A model generated the notes under the pieces. The model saw nothing but the letters and a program-made list of their open reading frames with translations, did not search any database and was not told where the DNA came from. From the NCBI GenBank assembly GCA_016292335.1, contig JAECRX010000097.1:1-38150 (forward strand): a stretch of 38,150 nt of DNA, written 5' to 3'. This document shows, piece after piece, positions 15,585 to 23,548 of the stretch. Positions within the stretch are counted from its first letter, which is position 1. Each line of letters begins with the position of its first letter. This stretch comes from Candidatus Sifarchaeum subterraneum. Its GTDB lineage: Archaea > Asgardarchaeota > Sifarchaeia > Sifarchaeales > Sifarchaeaceae. A program made the translations under genes and the position numbers.

Positions 15585-17486
15585 TTACATTCGCTCCAGT
15601 GCGGTTATTCCCATTAGATTTAGTACATTATTCAAAGTTTGTTGCGTTGCTTTGACTAATATCACTCTCATTATTTTGATTTCTTCTTCGCTAGAAAGCA
15701 CTGGACAGTTTGTGTAGAATTGGTTAAATGCAGTAGCTAACTTATATGCATAAGCGGGCAACAGATTTATGTCAATTTTTGTTCCCCAAGGTGTTTGTTT
15801 CATTCTCTTTATGATGTTAAGGACAAGACTTGGAAATTTAGAAATAAGAAGAACCAAGTCTTTTTCATTTTCAGTTTTTATTAGTTCGAAATTGGCATCT
15901 TTTATTATTTCTAGTGGATCCAGTTTACTTTTTTCTAGAATTCTACAACTTCTTGCGTGGGCATATTGTATATATGGTGCGGCATCGCCATTGAAATCCA
16001 ATACTTCATCCCATCTAAATGTTATCTTCTTTTCTGGTGCAGATTTGATCATTGAGTACCTAATTGCTCCAATACCTACTGCTTCTGATATTTGGATTTT
16101 TGTATCTAAATCTAGATTTGGGTTCTTTTTCTCAACTTCAAGGCGTGCTCTTTCTATTGCTTCGTTTATCATATCATCAGTTGTATACCCTATCCATGTT
16201 CCTTCTCTTCCCCTAAATTTGGTTTCAGGAAGCCAAACATGTTCGTATGCCAAGTGATAGGAGTTTTTATATTCTTTTTCAAACCCCATTAATTTTAAAG
16301 ACAAATACATTAATCTCTGGGGAAAAGCTTGCTCAGCTCCGATAACATTAATGACATAATCAGCTCCATTGAATTTTTTTTCTTTTCCCTCTTGAGAGGT
16401 TGTCCACAGAGTGTTTTCGTTTTGTTCAAGGATTCTATATCTCAAAACATCCTCTATTTTTCCAAATTTCCACATTTGAAATGCGATATCTGCAGCAAGG
16501 TATGTAGCTGTACCATCAGGTCTTACTAATACTTTGTATGGTTCTTTCATTTCCTTAAATTCATCGAAAATATCTATTTTTGCGATAATGGCTCCCGATT
16601 CCAATCTTTCTATGTGTTCACATTCAAGCATTCTTTCCAATGCTTTTTTGAAGAGACCAGAGTGAACGATATCACTTTCCCAAACTATCAAATCATGGAA
16701 GATATTCAGCCTGTATGCGGTTTCATATTGTGCTCGGACGCATTTGAATGCTATTTTTTTTATTTTTTCCGATGTTTCGTTATCTCCTTCTTCCATAAGT
16801 TTTAAAATTTCTCTTACTTCTTCTTCTTTCTGTTTATTTCCTTCTATTTGTTTAACAGCTTTTACATATGCTTTTCCTAAAAAGTGGTCATATTTACCTG
16901 TGTAATTCCATTTTTCTTTTTGTTTAAGTATGAAATAGAGTTGTGCAATTTGAAGTCCCAAATCATTTATATAATCGATCCTTAAAACGTTGTTAAATCC
17001 AACTGCATTTAATATCCTCGACATTGTGTCTCCAAGAATTGCGTTACGTGCATGTCCAATGTGCCAAGGTTTTGAGGGATTTACAGCTGGATATTCAATG
17101 ATAACTTTTTTACCTTCAAAAAAATTTGCGTTACCATATTTTTCCAATAATGAAAGTACGAGATTAAGAGTTTCTTTTGAGTATTTAGGATAATCAATGA
17201 AGAAGTTTATGTATCCATTTCCTAAAATTTTGATTTTTTTAACTTGATCGATTTTCTTCAATTCAGAAACGATTTCTTGGGCAATTTTTAATGGTGGTTT
17301 CTTTAGTTTTTTAGCAAGAGTAAAAGGTAGTGTGGATGCTAAATCGCCGAAACTTTTGTCCGGAGGTTCTTCAAGACTGTTGATAACATCTGTCTTCACA
17401 ATAATTCCTGGAGTTACACATTCTAAAAGTGCTTCCACGACTTTTGTTTTCAGATTGCTCCAAGTATCGCTGAAGTTCACTTGCAA
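15585..17486 (-). CDS. argS: arginyl-tRNA synthetase
   Basis: 633 aa class I synthetase. It charges tRNA-Arg with arginine. N-terminal tRNA-binding domain (about 1-120); Rossmann core with the HIGH signature in NPSKPWHIGHARNAILGDTMSR; later LPETKFRGREGTWIGYTTDDM at the site of the KMSKS-like loop, which is commonly altered in ArgRS; DALR anticodon-binding domain at the C-terminus with the family landmark AAPYIQYAHARSCRIL and ending VLNLMGITALERM. Full length. The gene sits between two tRNA-Arg genes (CCG at 15488, GCG at 17933), so one locus holds the enzyme and two of its substrates. IS605-like relics lie just upstream of its start. Confidence 0.95.
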   Translation of the reverse strand: MQVNFSDTWSNLKTKVVEALLECVTPGIIVKTDVINSLEEPPDKSFGDLASTLPFTLAKKLKKPPLKIAQEIVSELKKIDQVKKIKILGNGYINFFIDYPKYSKETLNLVLSLLEKYGNANFFEGKKVIIEYPAVNPSKPWHIGHARNAILGDTMSRILNAVGFNNVLRIDYINDLGLQIAQLYFILKQKEKWNYTGKYDHFLGKAYVKAVKQIEGNKQKEEEVREILKLMEEGDNETSEKIKKIAFKCVRAQYETAYRLNIFHDLIVWESDIVHSGLFKKALERMLECEHIERLESGAIIAKIDIFDEFKEMKEPYKVLVRPDGTATYLAADIAFQMWKFGKIEDVLRYRILEQNENTLWTTSQEGKEKKFNGADYVINVIGAEQAFPQRLMYLSLKLMGFEKEYKNSYHLAYEHVWLPETKFRGREGTWIGYTTDDMINEAIERARLEVEKKNPNLDLDTKIQISEAVGIGAIRYSMIKSAPEKKITFRWDEVLDFNGDAAPYIQYAHARSCRILEKSKLDPLEIIKDANFELIKTENEKDLVLLISKFPSLVLNIIKRMKQTPWGTKIDINLLPAYAYKLATAFNQFYTNCPVLSSEEEIKIMRVILVKATQQTLNNVLNLMGITALERM

Positions 17487-17501
17487 AATATCACCTTGGT
17501 T

Positions 17502-17547
17502 ACCGCAAGAAGGCCTCTCGCCTTTAAACGAGGGAATAGTTGCGGTT
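17502..17547 (+). mobile_element. IS605-like nested terminal hairpin
   Basis: ACCGCAA and TTGCGGT enclose an inner hairpin CCTC...GAGG, in the arrangement CCGCAAGAAG, hairpin, GAATAGTTGCGG. The element at 24251-24292 has the same layout and shares CGCAAGAAG at one side and TTGCG at the other. AAGAAGCCCC-type hairpins are common at IS1341/IS605 right ends. It lies only 16 bp upstream of the argS start. Confidence 0.5.
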
Positions 17548-17654
17548 GTCGGGTAGATTTCCCTTATAAAGGAATTTAGTGTCTATCGAGACTGCTAGGA
17601 AGGCTTAGTCTCTGAAAGAAACATGGCGTTAAGTGCTACTGTCGTAGAGCTTGG

Positions 17655-17781
17655 AACTCGGACACGTATCCTCTGGTATTTGTAGCCATCCAGGCAGCTA
17701 TCCTATAACACAGGAACTCTAGTCAACTTTCGCTTTGTTAGCACCATCATAAACTCAGTCTTTCAGGGCGGAGTAGTTGAC
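17655..17781 (+). mobile_element. solo IS605-like right end (copy C)
   Basis: Same family as 10126-10218: ACACAGGAAC, then CACCAT, ACTCAGTCT and TTCAGGGCGGAGT, ending AGTTGAC (17775-17781). No transposase is present. Confidence 0.55.
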
Positions 17782-17960
17782 TCTCATATCGTATTTTTAA
17801 GGGCATATCTCTTTTATTATGAATTAATTGAAAAAATTTATCACTCCTGCTTTACTTTCTACAAATACTGTTGCCAGATGAAAGATCATATTGACTTTTT
17901 CAAAGTTTTTTTAGACAATTGGTGGATCGAAATGGCGGGCCCGACGGGATTTGAACCCGC

Positions 17961-17996
17961 GAAACAGCCATCCAGTATACGGTTACTGGCAGTTTA
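17961..17996 (-). other. variable-loop region of tRNA-Arg(GCG) containing an intron
   Basis: 36 nt between the anticodon and T stems, where about 5 are expected, implying a 31-nt intron. An internal near-perfect stem (AAAC.GCCA with TGGC.GTTT, one T-T mismatch) would present the junctions to the splicing endonuclease. A competing stem CCAGTA/TACTGG also exists. Confidence 0.6.
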
Positions 17997-18017
17997 CTGG
18001 CTCCGCAGGCCAGCGCC

Positions 18018-18046
18018 TTATCATGGTTAACGTAAAGCCCGGCTAA
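18018..18046 (-). other. D-arm intron of tRNA-Arg(GCG)
   Basis: 29 nt separating G22 from G23-C25 of the tRNA; removing it (position ambiguous by one base) gives a standard D arm. I could not draw a clear bulge-helix-bulge by hand. Confidence 0.6.
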
Positions 18047-18264
18047 CTATCCTGGCTAGGCCACGGGCCCAGATAATCTATTATTTCAGACTTCTAATAA
18101 AATATTTTCTTTTTTCGTAACTTTAAGTTTTTTGCGGGTAAATTGATGTCTATCCATATCTATATTTTCATAAAGACACATTCTTCGAATAAGCAGATTA
18201 CTTTAAGTCCCTAAGTTATTTACAAAAAGTCAACTAAAATTCTCATAACCACATAAATTAATAG

Positions 18265-18984
18265 TTACGAAAAATATTCTGAGAGACGTGGAGGTACCTG
18301 AGCATTTATTATCTTTATTTCTCCTAAATAGGTGGTAAAATTCATTAAAAAAGAGTTTAATTGGAAAAAAGGTACGATTGGAACCTTTTTATAAATTTTT
18401 ATTTCTTCCAAAAGCCAAGTGCAGAGCAACGGAATGATTTTGACTTCTCCCTCCCATTCATCTAAAATATTGCTCAATTCACCAATTTTTTCCTTAATCA
18501 TCTTTGTACGTTCTATTTGTTTTTCTACAGCTTTTTTTAAGGCGGCTATTTTTCCCCTTCTGATATTCCAGTGTTTGCAGTCAATACATATTAAAAATGG
18601 CTTTTTTTCCCCTAAAACATCTATTTCCCATAACCTTCCTTTTTTCTTTCTAAAACGAAAATTTGTCCAAACTCTGAATCCATTTGTTTCTAGAACTCTT
18701 TTTGTGAGTCCTTCAAATTCTTTCCAAGAGAGTAAGCTAATGGTCGTTTCAATATTACCTCCAAGTTCTATGAATTGTTTTGCAAGACTTATCCTCTGAA
18801 ATTCAAGATCTTCTTGTAGAAAAAGATGCTTAAAAATGCCGTATTTTTCTAAATTCTCAAAAAATGTTTCAAAGCATATTTCATGTTCTTTTAAAAACTT
18901 ATTTAGAGAACAATCTCTGTTTTCCTTTGATTTTTTTAAAAAATCGAAAATTATTTCTTTTAGGCTAACAAGATTACCTGACAA
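18265..18984 (-). CDS. predicted PD-(D/E)XK (Mrr-like) nuclease
   Basis: 239 aa, TTG start at 18984. The N-terminal third (1-80) is helical. It is followed by a restriction-endonuclease-like core: WKEFEGLTKRVLETNGFRVWTNF (helix with a conserved Glu, then strand), WEIDVLGEKKPFLICIDCKHW, where IDV and D-x-K (IDCKHW) form the PD-(D/E)XK site. This pattern is typical of the Mrr/archaeal nuclease group. The C-terminal part is a mixed fold with hydrophobic strands (VKIIPLLCTWLL). It diverges from hef, a branched-DNA helicase-nuclease, across 380 bp, so a role in DNA repair or DNA defence is possible. No methyltransferase partner is adjacent. Confidence 0.68.
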   Translation of the reverse strand: MSGNLVSLKEIIFDFLKKSKENRDCSLNKFLKEHEICFETFFENLEKYGIFKHLFLQEDLEFQRISLAKQFIELGGNIETTISLLSWKEFEGLTKRVLETNGFRVWTNFRFRKKKGRLWEIDVLGEKKPFLICIDCKHWNIRRGKIAALKKAVEKQIERTKMIKEKIGELSNILDEWEGEVKIIPLLCTWLLEEIKIYKKVPIVPFFQLNSFLMNFTTYLGEIKIINAQVPPRLSEYFS

Positions 18985-19215
18985 TTTTGAGAGTACTCCA
19001 GATTATTAAATCAAGCGAGATTTGAGTGGGTAAATCAATAATTCACTCTTGGATTTAGATCGGATGAAGAAAGGGAAGGAAGACAAAAGCCGTATTTAGA
19101 TAATTTAATTGTTGATAATTTTATACTTTTTTCTTCGAGGATATACTTAGAATTACATCGAAATCCGCATACTATGTTACGAGTGCGAATACATGAAAAA
19201 GAAAATAAAGTTGAA

Positions 19216-19223
19216 TATAAAAT
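19216..19223 (+). promoter_or_regulatory. TATA-like box upstream of the hef leader
   Basis: TATAAAAT precedes the conserved leader. A second TATA-like site (TAATAAC, 19232-19238) is shared with the AK6 leader at the same relative position, so either could drive transcription. Confidence 0.4.
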
Positions 19224-19231
19224 GAATCATG

Positions 19232-19350
19232 TAATAACGGAATACTATGAACATACCGTTCATAGTACGTTCTTGTGCATGAGACGAACCGTCAATGAGA
19301 GTCCGACGCTTAAGACGGTTTTCGGATGACTCGCAGGGGACGAGAATTGT
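19232..19350 (+). ncRNA. conserved leader element, copy 1 (putative cis-regulatory RNA upstream of hef)
   Basis: By hand alignment about 70% identical over about 118 nt to 23401-23518, with one single-base gap. A near-identical first block (TAATAACGGAAT) is followed by 23 poorly conserved bases and then a strongly conserved stretch with ATGAGAGTCC.ACGCTT. A stem ACCGTC (19288-19293)/GACGGT (19314-19319) shows a paired change against copy 2 (G-C to A-T). GTCC (19301-19304) can pair with GGAC (19338-19341), which would make a pseudoknot. A perfect palindrome (TTGTCTTAAAAGACAA) follows before the hef ATG. No known RNA family is recognised. Confidence 0.5.
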
Positions 19351-19363
19351 CTTAAAAGACAAA

Positions 19364-21679
19364 ATGATGTCTGACAAAATGATATTTGATAAAATGATGG
19401 CTATAGAGCCAAGAATTTATCAACAGACAATATTTGGGTCTTGTATTAAAGGAAATTGTCTAGTTGTATTACCTACAGGCTTAGGTAAAACAATTATTGC
19501 TGCAATGGTTGCCGCATATAGAATAAAAAAATTTCCTGGATCTAAATGTATTTTTTTAGCACCTACAAGACCATTGGTAAATCAACATTATCAAACTTTT
19601 CTTTCTACCTTAAATCTTTCTGAAGACGAATTTGGAATTTTGACTGGGATGGTTGAACCTGAAAAAAGACGAAAAGTTTGGAAAAACTCCAAAATCATTT
19701 TTTGCACTCCACAGATTTTGGAAAACGACATAATCGCCTCAAGATGTGATTTAAAAAATGTTTCTATAATTATTTTCGATGAATGTCATAGAGCCGTTGG
19801 AAATTATTCTTATGTTTTTATTGCAGAAAGATATATGGTTTTAGCTGAAAACAAGCTTATACTTGGACTCACTGCATCCCCTGGTCATGATAGAGAAAAA
19901 ATAGAGGAAATTTGTAGGAACCTTTTTATTGAGAAAATAGAAATTAGAACAGAATCAAACAAGGATGTAAAACCCTATATAAATCCCCTAGAAATTGAAT
20001 GGAGAGTAGTCCCTCTTCCTGAGAGTTTCAAAAGAGTCAAGAAAAACTTGGAAAAATTATTGAAAGACAGGATTAGTTATCTTAAAAGCCAAGATTATCT
20101 TGAAACAGAAAATTTGAGAAAAATCTCCAGAACTACTCTATTGGAGGTTCAGAAAAAGATTCGAGCAGACATGAATAGTATAACTCCAGTTCCACCAACA
20201 ATGTATACAGCTATTGCAAATGTTGCATCATCTATTAGACTCTCATATCTCCTTGAGCTTCTCGAAACACAGGGACTTAGCCCTGTTAAAGAATATTTCG
20301 ATAGGCTTAGAGTTAAAGCTTTTAAAAGAGGAGCATCTAAAGCTTTAAAGGATTTTTTCAAGCATAATTTAGTTATTGAAACTATAAAGCTTGTAAATGA
20401 ACTTTTAGATCAGGGGATAACACATCCAAAGATTTGTGAAGTAGAAAACATAATAACAGATCAATTAATAAGAAACCCTGAATCTAGAATATTAGTTTTT
20501 ACACATTTCAGGGATTCGGCTAAAAAAGTTTCAGAAATTTTGAATCAAAATGAAAAGATTAGTGCCACGAGATTTGTTGGACAGGGGAGTAGGATTGGCG
20601 ATAAAGGTCTTTCGCAAAAACAGCAGATAGAAATCCTTGAAAAATTTAGAGATGGGGAATATAATACTCTAATAGCCACAAGTGTTGCAGAAGAAGGATT
20701 GGATATCAGTGAAGTTAATCTTGTTGTCTTTTATGATTGTGTACCCTCTGCTATCAGAAACATTCAAAGGAGAGGTAGAACCGGCAGAAAAAGACCTGGA
20801 AGAGTTGTCATTTTGATAGGAAAAGGAACTAGAGATGAGGGATACTATTATGCTTCAAAAAATAGGGAAAAAAGTATGAAAATGATAATGAAGGAACTGA
20901 AAGATATTTCTTTTGAGTTTGATAAGAAAAAACATCAGGATATGGAAAAAAAGCTTGAATATTTCTTTGAAAAGCCAAATGAGATAAAGGAAACAAAGCC
21001 TTTAGAACGTGAATGTCACGAAGAAAAGATTTCTATTGTCGTTGATAACCGAGAATTTATGTCAAATGTCGTAAGGGAACTTTCTCGGATAGGAGCTCTC
21101 GAAATTGTTCCGGAACAATTACAAATAGGCGATTATGTTCTTTCTTCCAGAGTTTGTATTGAAAGAAAAACAGTCAAAGATTTCTTAACCTCTTTGGCCG
21201 ATGGCAAACTGTTTGACCAAGCAAAAAAATTGGTGAATAATTATGAAAAACCTTTAATTATCCTTGAAGGCGAAGGACTCTATAGTGAAACTGGCATTCA
21301 TCCAGATGCAGTTCGTGGAGCACTAGCTAGCTTAACAATTGACTTTGGTATCCCCATCTTAAATACAAGAAACTATCTTGACACTTCAAAACTTCTCATT
21401 TTGATCGCAAAAAGAGAACAACTAGAAAAAGAGAAAAAAATTACAATAAGAAAAGATAAACGAACCACCTCACTCAAAGAAATCCAAGAATTTTTTATTT
21501 CAGGTCTTCCTGGAATAAATATTACTCTTGCAAAAAGGATTTTAGGGGAATTTAGCACAATTGAAAATTTTATAAATACAGATAAAGAAAAATTAAAAGA
21601 GATAAAGGGAATAGGAGAAACAACTGCAGAAAAGATCAAAAAAATTGTTAAAAGCGAATATGAATTAGATGACGAATAA
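19364..21679 (+). CDS. hef: Hef-type DEAH helicase / XPF-family nuclease
   Basis: 771 aa from the ATG at 19364; the frame is open from 19295, but that part overlaps the conserved leader, and ATGs at 19379 and 19394/19397 are also possible. Order: superfamily 2 helicase with VLPTGLGKT (Walker A), FDECHRAVG (DEAH-like) and the C-terminal helicase motifs TSVAEEGLDI and QRRGRTGRKRPG; a linker; an XPF-type nuclease with the signature VCIERKTVKDFLTSL; and two helix-hairpin-helix motifs at the end (GLPGINITLAKRIL, IKGIGETTAEKI). Hef processes stalled forks and branched DNA in archaea and is the ancestor of FANCM/XPF-type proteins. All catalytic motifs are intact. The stop is immediately followed, tail to tail, by the stop of the next gene. 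Confidence 0.95.
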   Translation: MMSDKMIFDKMMAIEPRIYQQTIFGSCIKGNCLVVLPTGLGKTIIAAMVAAYRIKKFPGSKCIFLAPTRPLVNQHYQTFLSTLNLSEDEFGILTGMVEPEKRRKVWKNSKIIFCTPQILENDIIASRCDLKNVSIIIFDECHRAVGNYSYVFIAERYMVLAENKLILGLTASPGHDREKIEEICRNLFIEKIEIRTESNKDVKPYINPLEIEWRVVPLPESFKRVKKNLEKLLKDRISYLKSQDYLETENLRKISRTTLLEVQKKIRADMNSITPVPPTMYTAIANVASSIRLSYLLELLETQGLSPVKEYFDRLRVKAFKRGASKALKDFFKHNLVIETIKLVNELLDQGITHPKICEVENIITDQLIRNPESRILVFTHFRDSAKKVSEILNQNEKISATRFVGQGSRIGDKGLSQKQQIEILEKFRDGEYNTLIATSVAEEGLDISEVNLVVFYDCVPSAIRNIQRRGRTGRKRPGRVVILIGKGTRDEGYYYASKNREKSMKMIMKELKDISFEFDKKKHQDMEKKLEYFFEKPNEIKETKPLERECHEEKISIVVDNREFMSNVVRELSRIGALEIVPEQLQIGDYVLSSRVCIERKTVKDFLTSLADGKLFDQAKKLVNNYEKPLIILEGEGLYSETGIHPDAVRGALASLTIDFGIPILNTRNYLDTSKLLILIAKREQLEKEKKITIRKDKRTTSLKEIQEFFISGLPGINITLAKRILGEFSTIENFINTDKEKLKEIKGIGETTAEKIKKIVKSEYELDDE

Positions 21680-22216
21680 TTAATTTGCCGATAAATCAGA
21701 AAATGATTTATCAACCCAATCTTTGAGTTCTTTTACTACTTCTTCTAACTTATCTAAGATAATTACTAATTCTTCAATATTTCTTTCCTTTTTCTCTTCT
21801 GTTGGTATTAATTCTTCTCTTTCGAAATCTTTCTCTATGTCCTCCCTTTCTTCTGTTTCAAGAGGTGTTTCTTTCGTGATTTTAATAATTAATGCTTGAT
21901 TTCGATCAAAGATACTCATAAGAAATTGTTTAAGTAATGGATCTGGAGAAATTTGATCAACTTCTTTTAACATTTCTTTCAGAGCTTTTTTGATGTTTGC
22001 AACGATATTGGGATCATAAGCCAATGTTCTCTCAGTAAAAATATGCCTTAGATCCATAACAAGTCCTTCAGGATCCTTTTTACTATGACTTTTTGCTAAT
22101 CCTATTTTTATTCTGTTTTTTTCTAGATCCTTAAGGAAGAAATTGAATGTCTTTCCGGGAATTTTTTCCTCAAAGTCAAAATCTGCTTTTACAACTTTTG
22201 GTGATTTTTTAGCCAA
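21680..22216 (-). CDS. conserved-looking hypothetical protein with charged C-terminus
   Basis: 178 aa, not recognised. Residues 1-115 look like a compact mixed fold (KTFNFFLKDLEKNRIKIGLAKSHSKKDPEGLVMDLRHIF, then two helices). Residues about 118-150 are Glu/Lys-rich and probably disordered, and the C-terminal 30 residues form an amphipathic helix (IEELVIILDKLEEVVKELKDWVDKSF). ATG start with a GGGAGAC ribosome-like site. No membrane segment. It is convergent with hef, with no gap. Confidence 0.65.
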   Translation of the reverse strand: MAKKSPKVVKADFDFEEKIPGKTFNFFLKDLEKNRIKIGLAKSHSKKDPEGLVMDLRHIFTERTLAYDPNIVANIKKALKEMLKEVDQISPDPLLKQFLMSIFDRNQALIIKITKETPLETEEREDIEKDFEREELIPTEEKKERNIEELVIILDKLEEVVKELKDWVDKSFSDLSAN

Positions 22217-22715
22217 TTATAATGTCTCCCTATGTTATTATTTGACATATCCTAATCTTTATTTTTAAATCCATTTCGATTCGGATAATGATATCTTGAG
22301 GCTTCCTCTCAGGCGGAAGAGTCAAATGGTGGAACTTTAAAATCTTGTAAATGGTAGAATCACCTACGTAAAATCCAAATTTCCAAACTTATCTGTTTAT
22401 CCTTGTTTTCCCCAAATTTGGGTGCGAATCCTTAATTACTAGGTCTGTAGCCTCTAGTTGAGTGGTAACCACACTATTTCGGCCTCTTCTGGACTTTTTT
22501 CCCTTTCCTAGCGAAACAGATATATACTTGCGAGAATCACTTCCCTTGAGTGGTTCCTTCCTTTATTCCTGTCGAGTTCATACCACTACAGAAGAAGAAC
22601 TACTCTTTTTAACCTTTCTTTATTTTCCAAACGAAAAATCTCTATATAAAAAAGTAAGCAATAGAGAAGTAGATTAATACCTTTAGTCACAAAAACTTAC
22701 CTGAGGAAAATCTTT
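22217..22715. other. intergenic, ~500 bp, one small hairpin
   Basis: A hairpin CTTCC-TCTCAGGC-GGAAG (about 22301-22318) vaguely resembles the IS605-like ends but lacks the terminal TTGAC. A pyrimidine-rich 71-codon frame (22462-22677) has no domain. I see nothing else. Confidence 0.35.
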
Positions 22716-23039
22716 TTGAGCAACATACAAGAAGATGCTGCAAAAATATACGAAGCCTTAGAAAACGAGTTGGAGAAGCTAAAAAAAACATTGGATGAAC
22801 ATAAGAAAGTTTGGATATTGCAATCGGTCTTGTATAAGGGATTACAACTTGCAAAACAGTTAAAAGTACTAATAAAAGACTCAAAATGCCAAATAATCGA
22901 GGAGAAATTTAAACGCCTTCATTACAAATATTCTGAACAGGCAGATGTTTCTGCTCCTTGGAAAATTGATAAGATAAAAGATGAAGTATTCGAATTGGTT
23001 TTCGAACTGATGGAAATTTATAAGGCTGCAAATATTTGA
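22716..23039 (+). CDS. small helical hypothetical protein
   Basis: 107 aa, TTG start at 22716 after GAGGAAAA. All helical: a long N-terminal coiled-coil-like helix (IYEALENELEKLKKTLDEHKKV), a middle helix (LYKGLQLAKQLKVLIKD) and a C-terminal helix (DEVFELVFELMEIYKAANI). No family recognised, no membrane segment. Its codon use looks like that of its neighbours, which supports a real gene. It is followed by the AK6 leader region on the same strand. Confidence 0.6.
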   Translation: MSNIQEDAAKIYEALENELEKLKKTLDEHKKVWILQSVLYKGLQLAKQLKVLIKDSKCQIIEEKFKRLHYKYSEQADVSAPWKIDKIKDEVFELVFELMEIYKAANI

Positions 23040-23548
23040 TTTAACAAGGAAAAAATGTCTATCAAGAATCCCATGATTTTGTTCATGAGATTGTTTAATG
23101 TGTATGTATTGCACTTGTTTTTTCTTTAAGTATATGTTAAAGGGGTTCTGTAAAACCATTTTTTTATTTGTATCTTCGCTATCATCTATATATTATTAAC
23201 AAGCTGGCAAACCACTTTCAAGATCAAAATCCAGAATCCTGATTTTGAATCCAACAAAAGAGTGCGGGAGAAGAATCCGAGTTTGTGTGGCAAATAAATA
23301 GATTTTTAATACAAAAGATGAGCTAAAACGCGCGATATCCTCCTTTGTGGTCCAACAACCCTTCCACCTCCATTTGTACAGTTATTTGTGTCCATGCTTA
23401 TAATAACGGAATGCTGCGCGTATATCACTCGTATAACGTTTTTATGCATGGAAAGAACCATCGATGAGAGTCCAACGCTTGAGATAGTCCATTATGAGTC
23501 ATAAAGGACGATAAATGTTATAAACAACTCTTGAAACTAGTCCTACTC
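23040..23548. other. intergenic ~510 bp with the AK6 leader element
   Basis: The first 360 bp hold no visible feature. The last 150 bp are the second copy of the conserved leader and the promoter of the kinase gene. Confidence 0.45.
23401..23518 (+). ncRNA. conserved leader element, copy 2 (putative cis-regulatory RNA upstream of the AK6 kinase)
   Basis: Second copy of the element at 19232-19350. Here an outer stem is clear: ACGTTT (23436-23441) with AAATGT (23513-23518), one G-U pair. Inside it are ACCATC (23457-23462)/GATAGT (23483-23488) and GTCC (23470-23473) with GGAC (23506-23509). TTATAATAAC at its start looks like a TATA box, which would put the transcript start near the beginning of the outer stem. 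A reading frame shared with copy 1 (ATGAGAGTC) is stopped here by TAG, so conservation is not due to protein coding. Confidence 0.5.

Larger units (their letters stand above)
17487..17932. other. intergenic with two IS605-like relics
   Basis: This region, between argS and tRNA-Arg(GCG), holds the nested hairpin at 17502-17547 and the solo right end finishing at 17781. The segment between them (17550-17655) has no recognisable gene. The argS promoter should lie here. Confidence 0.5.
17933..18070 (-). tRNA. tRNA-Arg (anticodon GCG) with two non-canonical introns, CCA encoded
   Basis: Read on the minus strand: acceptor GGGCCCG/CGGGCCC, discriminator G, encoded CCA (17933-17935), anticodon stem CTGGC/GCCAG with loop C-T-GCG-G-A, T stem GCGGG/CCCGT with loop TTCAAAT. 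Anticodon GCG reads CGC/CGU (Arg). Two insertions must be removed to complete the cloverleaf. One of 29 nt (18018-18046) interrupts the 3' side of the D arm, where G plus GGC rebuild the stem with GCCT. The other of 31 nt lies within 17961-17996 in the variable loop, where AAAC-T-GCCA can pair with TGGC-T-GTTT. Exact splice sites were not resolved. The usual intron position after base 37 is empty. Confidence 0.88.
18985..19363. other. divergent intergenic region with the hef leader element
   Basis: It holds the promoters of the nuclease gene and of hef. The hef-proximal half contains a TATA box and the conserved leader described at 19232-19350; the rest is AT-rich without visible features. 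Confidence 0.5.

Noticed and set aside
19232..19350. Hammerhead ribozyme (ATGAGAGTCC...GGACGAGAA resembles CUGAUGAG...GAAA)
   Set aside because: The CUGAUGA core is not present in either copy and the GAAA box is altered, so the likeness is superficial.
19295..19363. N-terminal extension of Hef (MRVRRLRRFSDDSQG...)
   Set aside because: It overlaps the conserved leader, whose second copy is interrupted by a stop in this frame, and Hef proteins normally begin close to the IEPRIYQ segment.
22462..22677. 71-codon pyrimidine-rich frame
   Set aside because: No domain, no ribosome site, Leu/Phe/Ser/Thr bias expected from a pyrimidine-rich strand.
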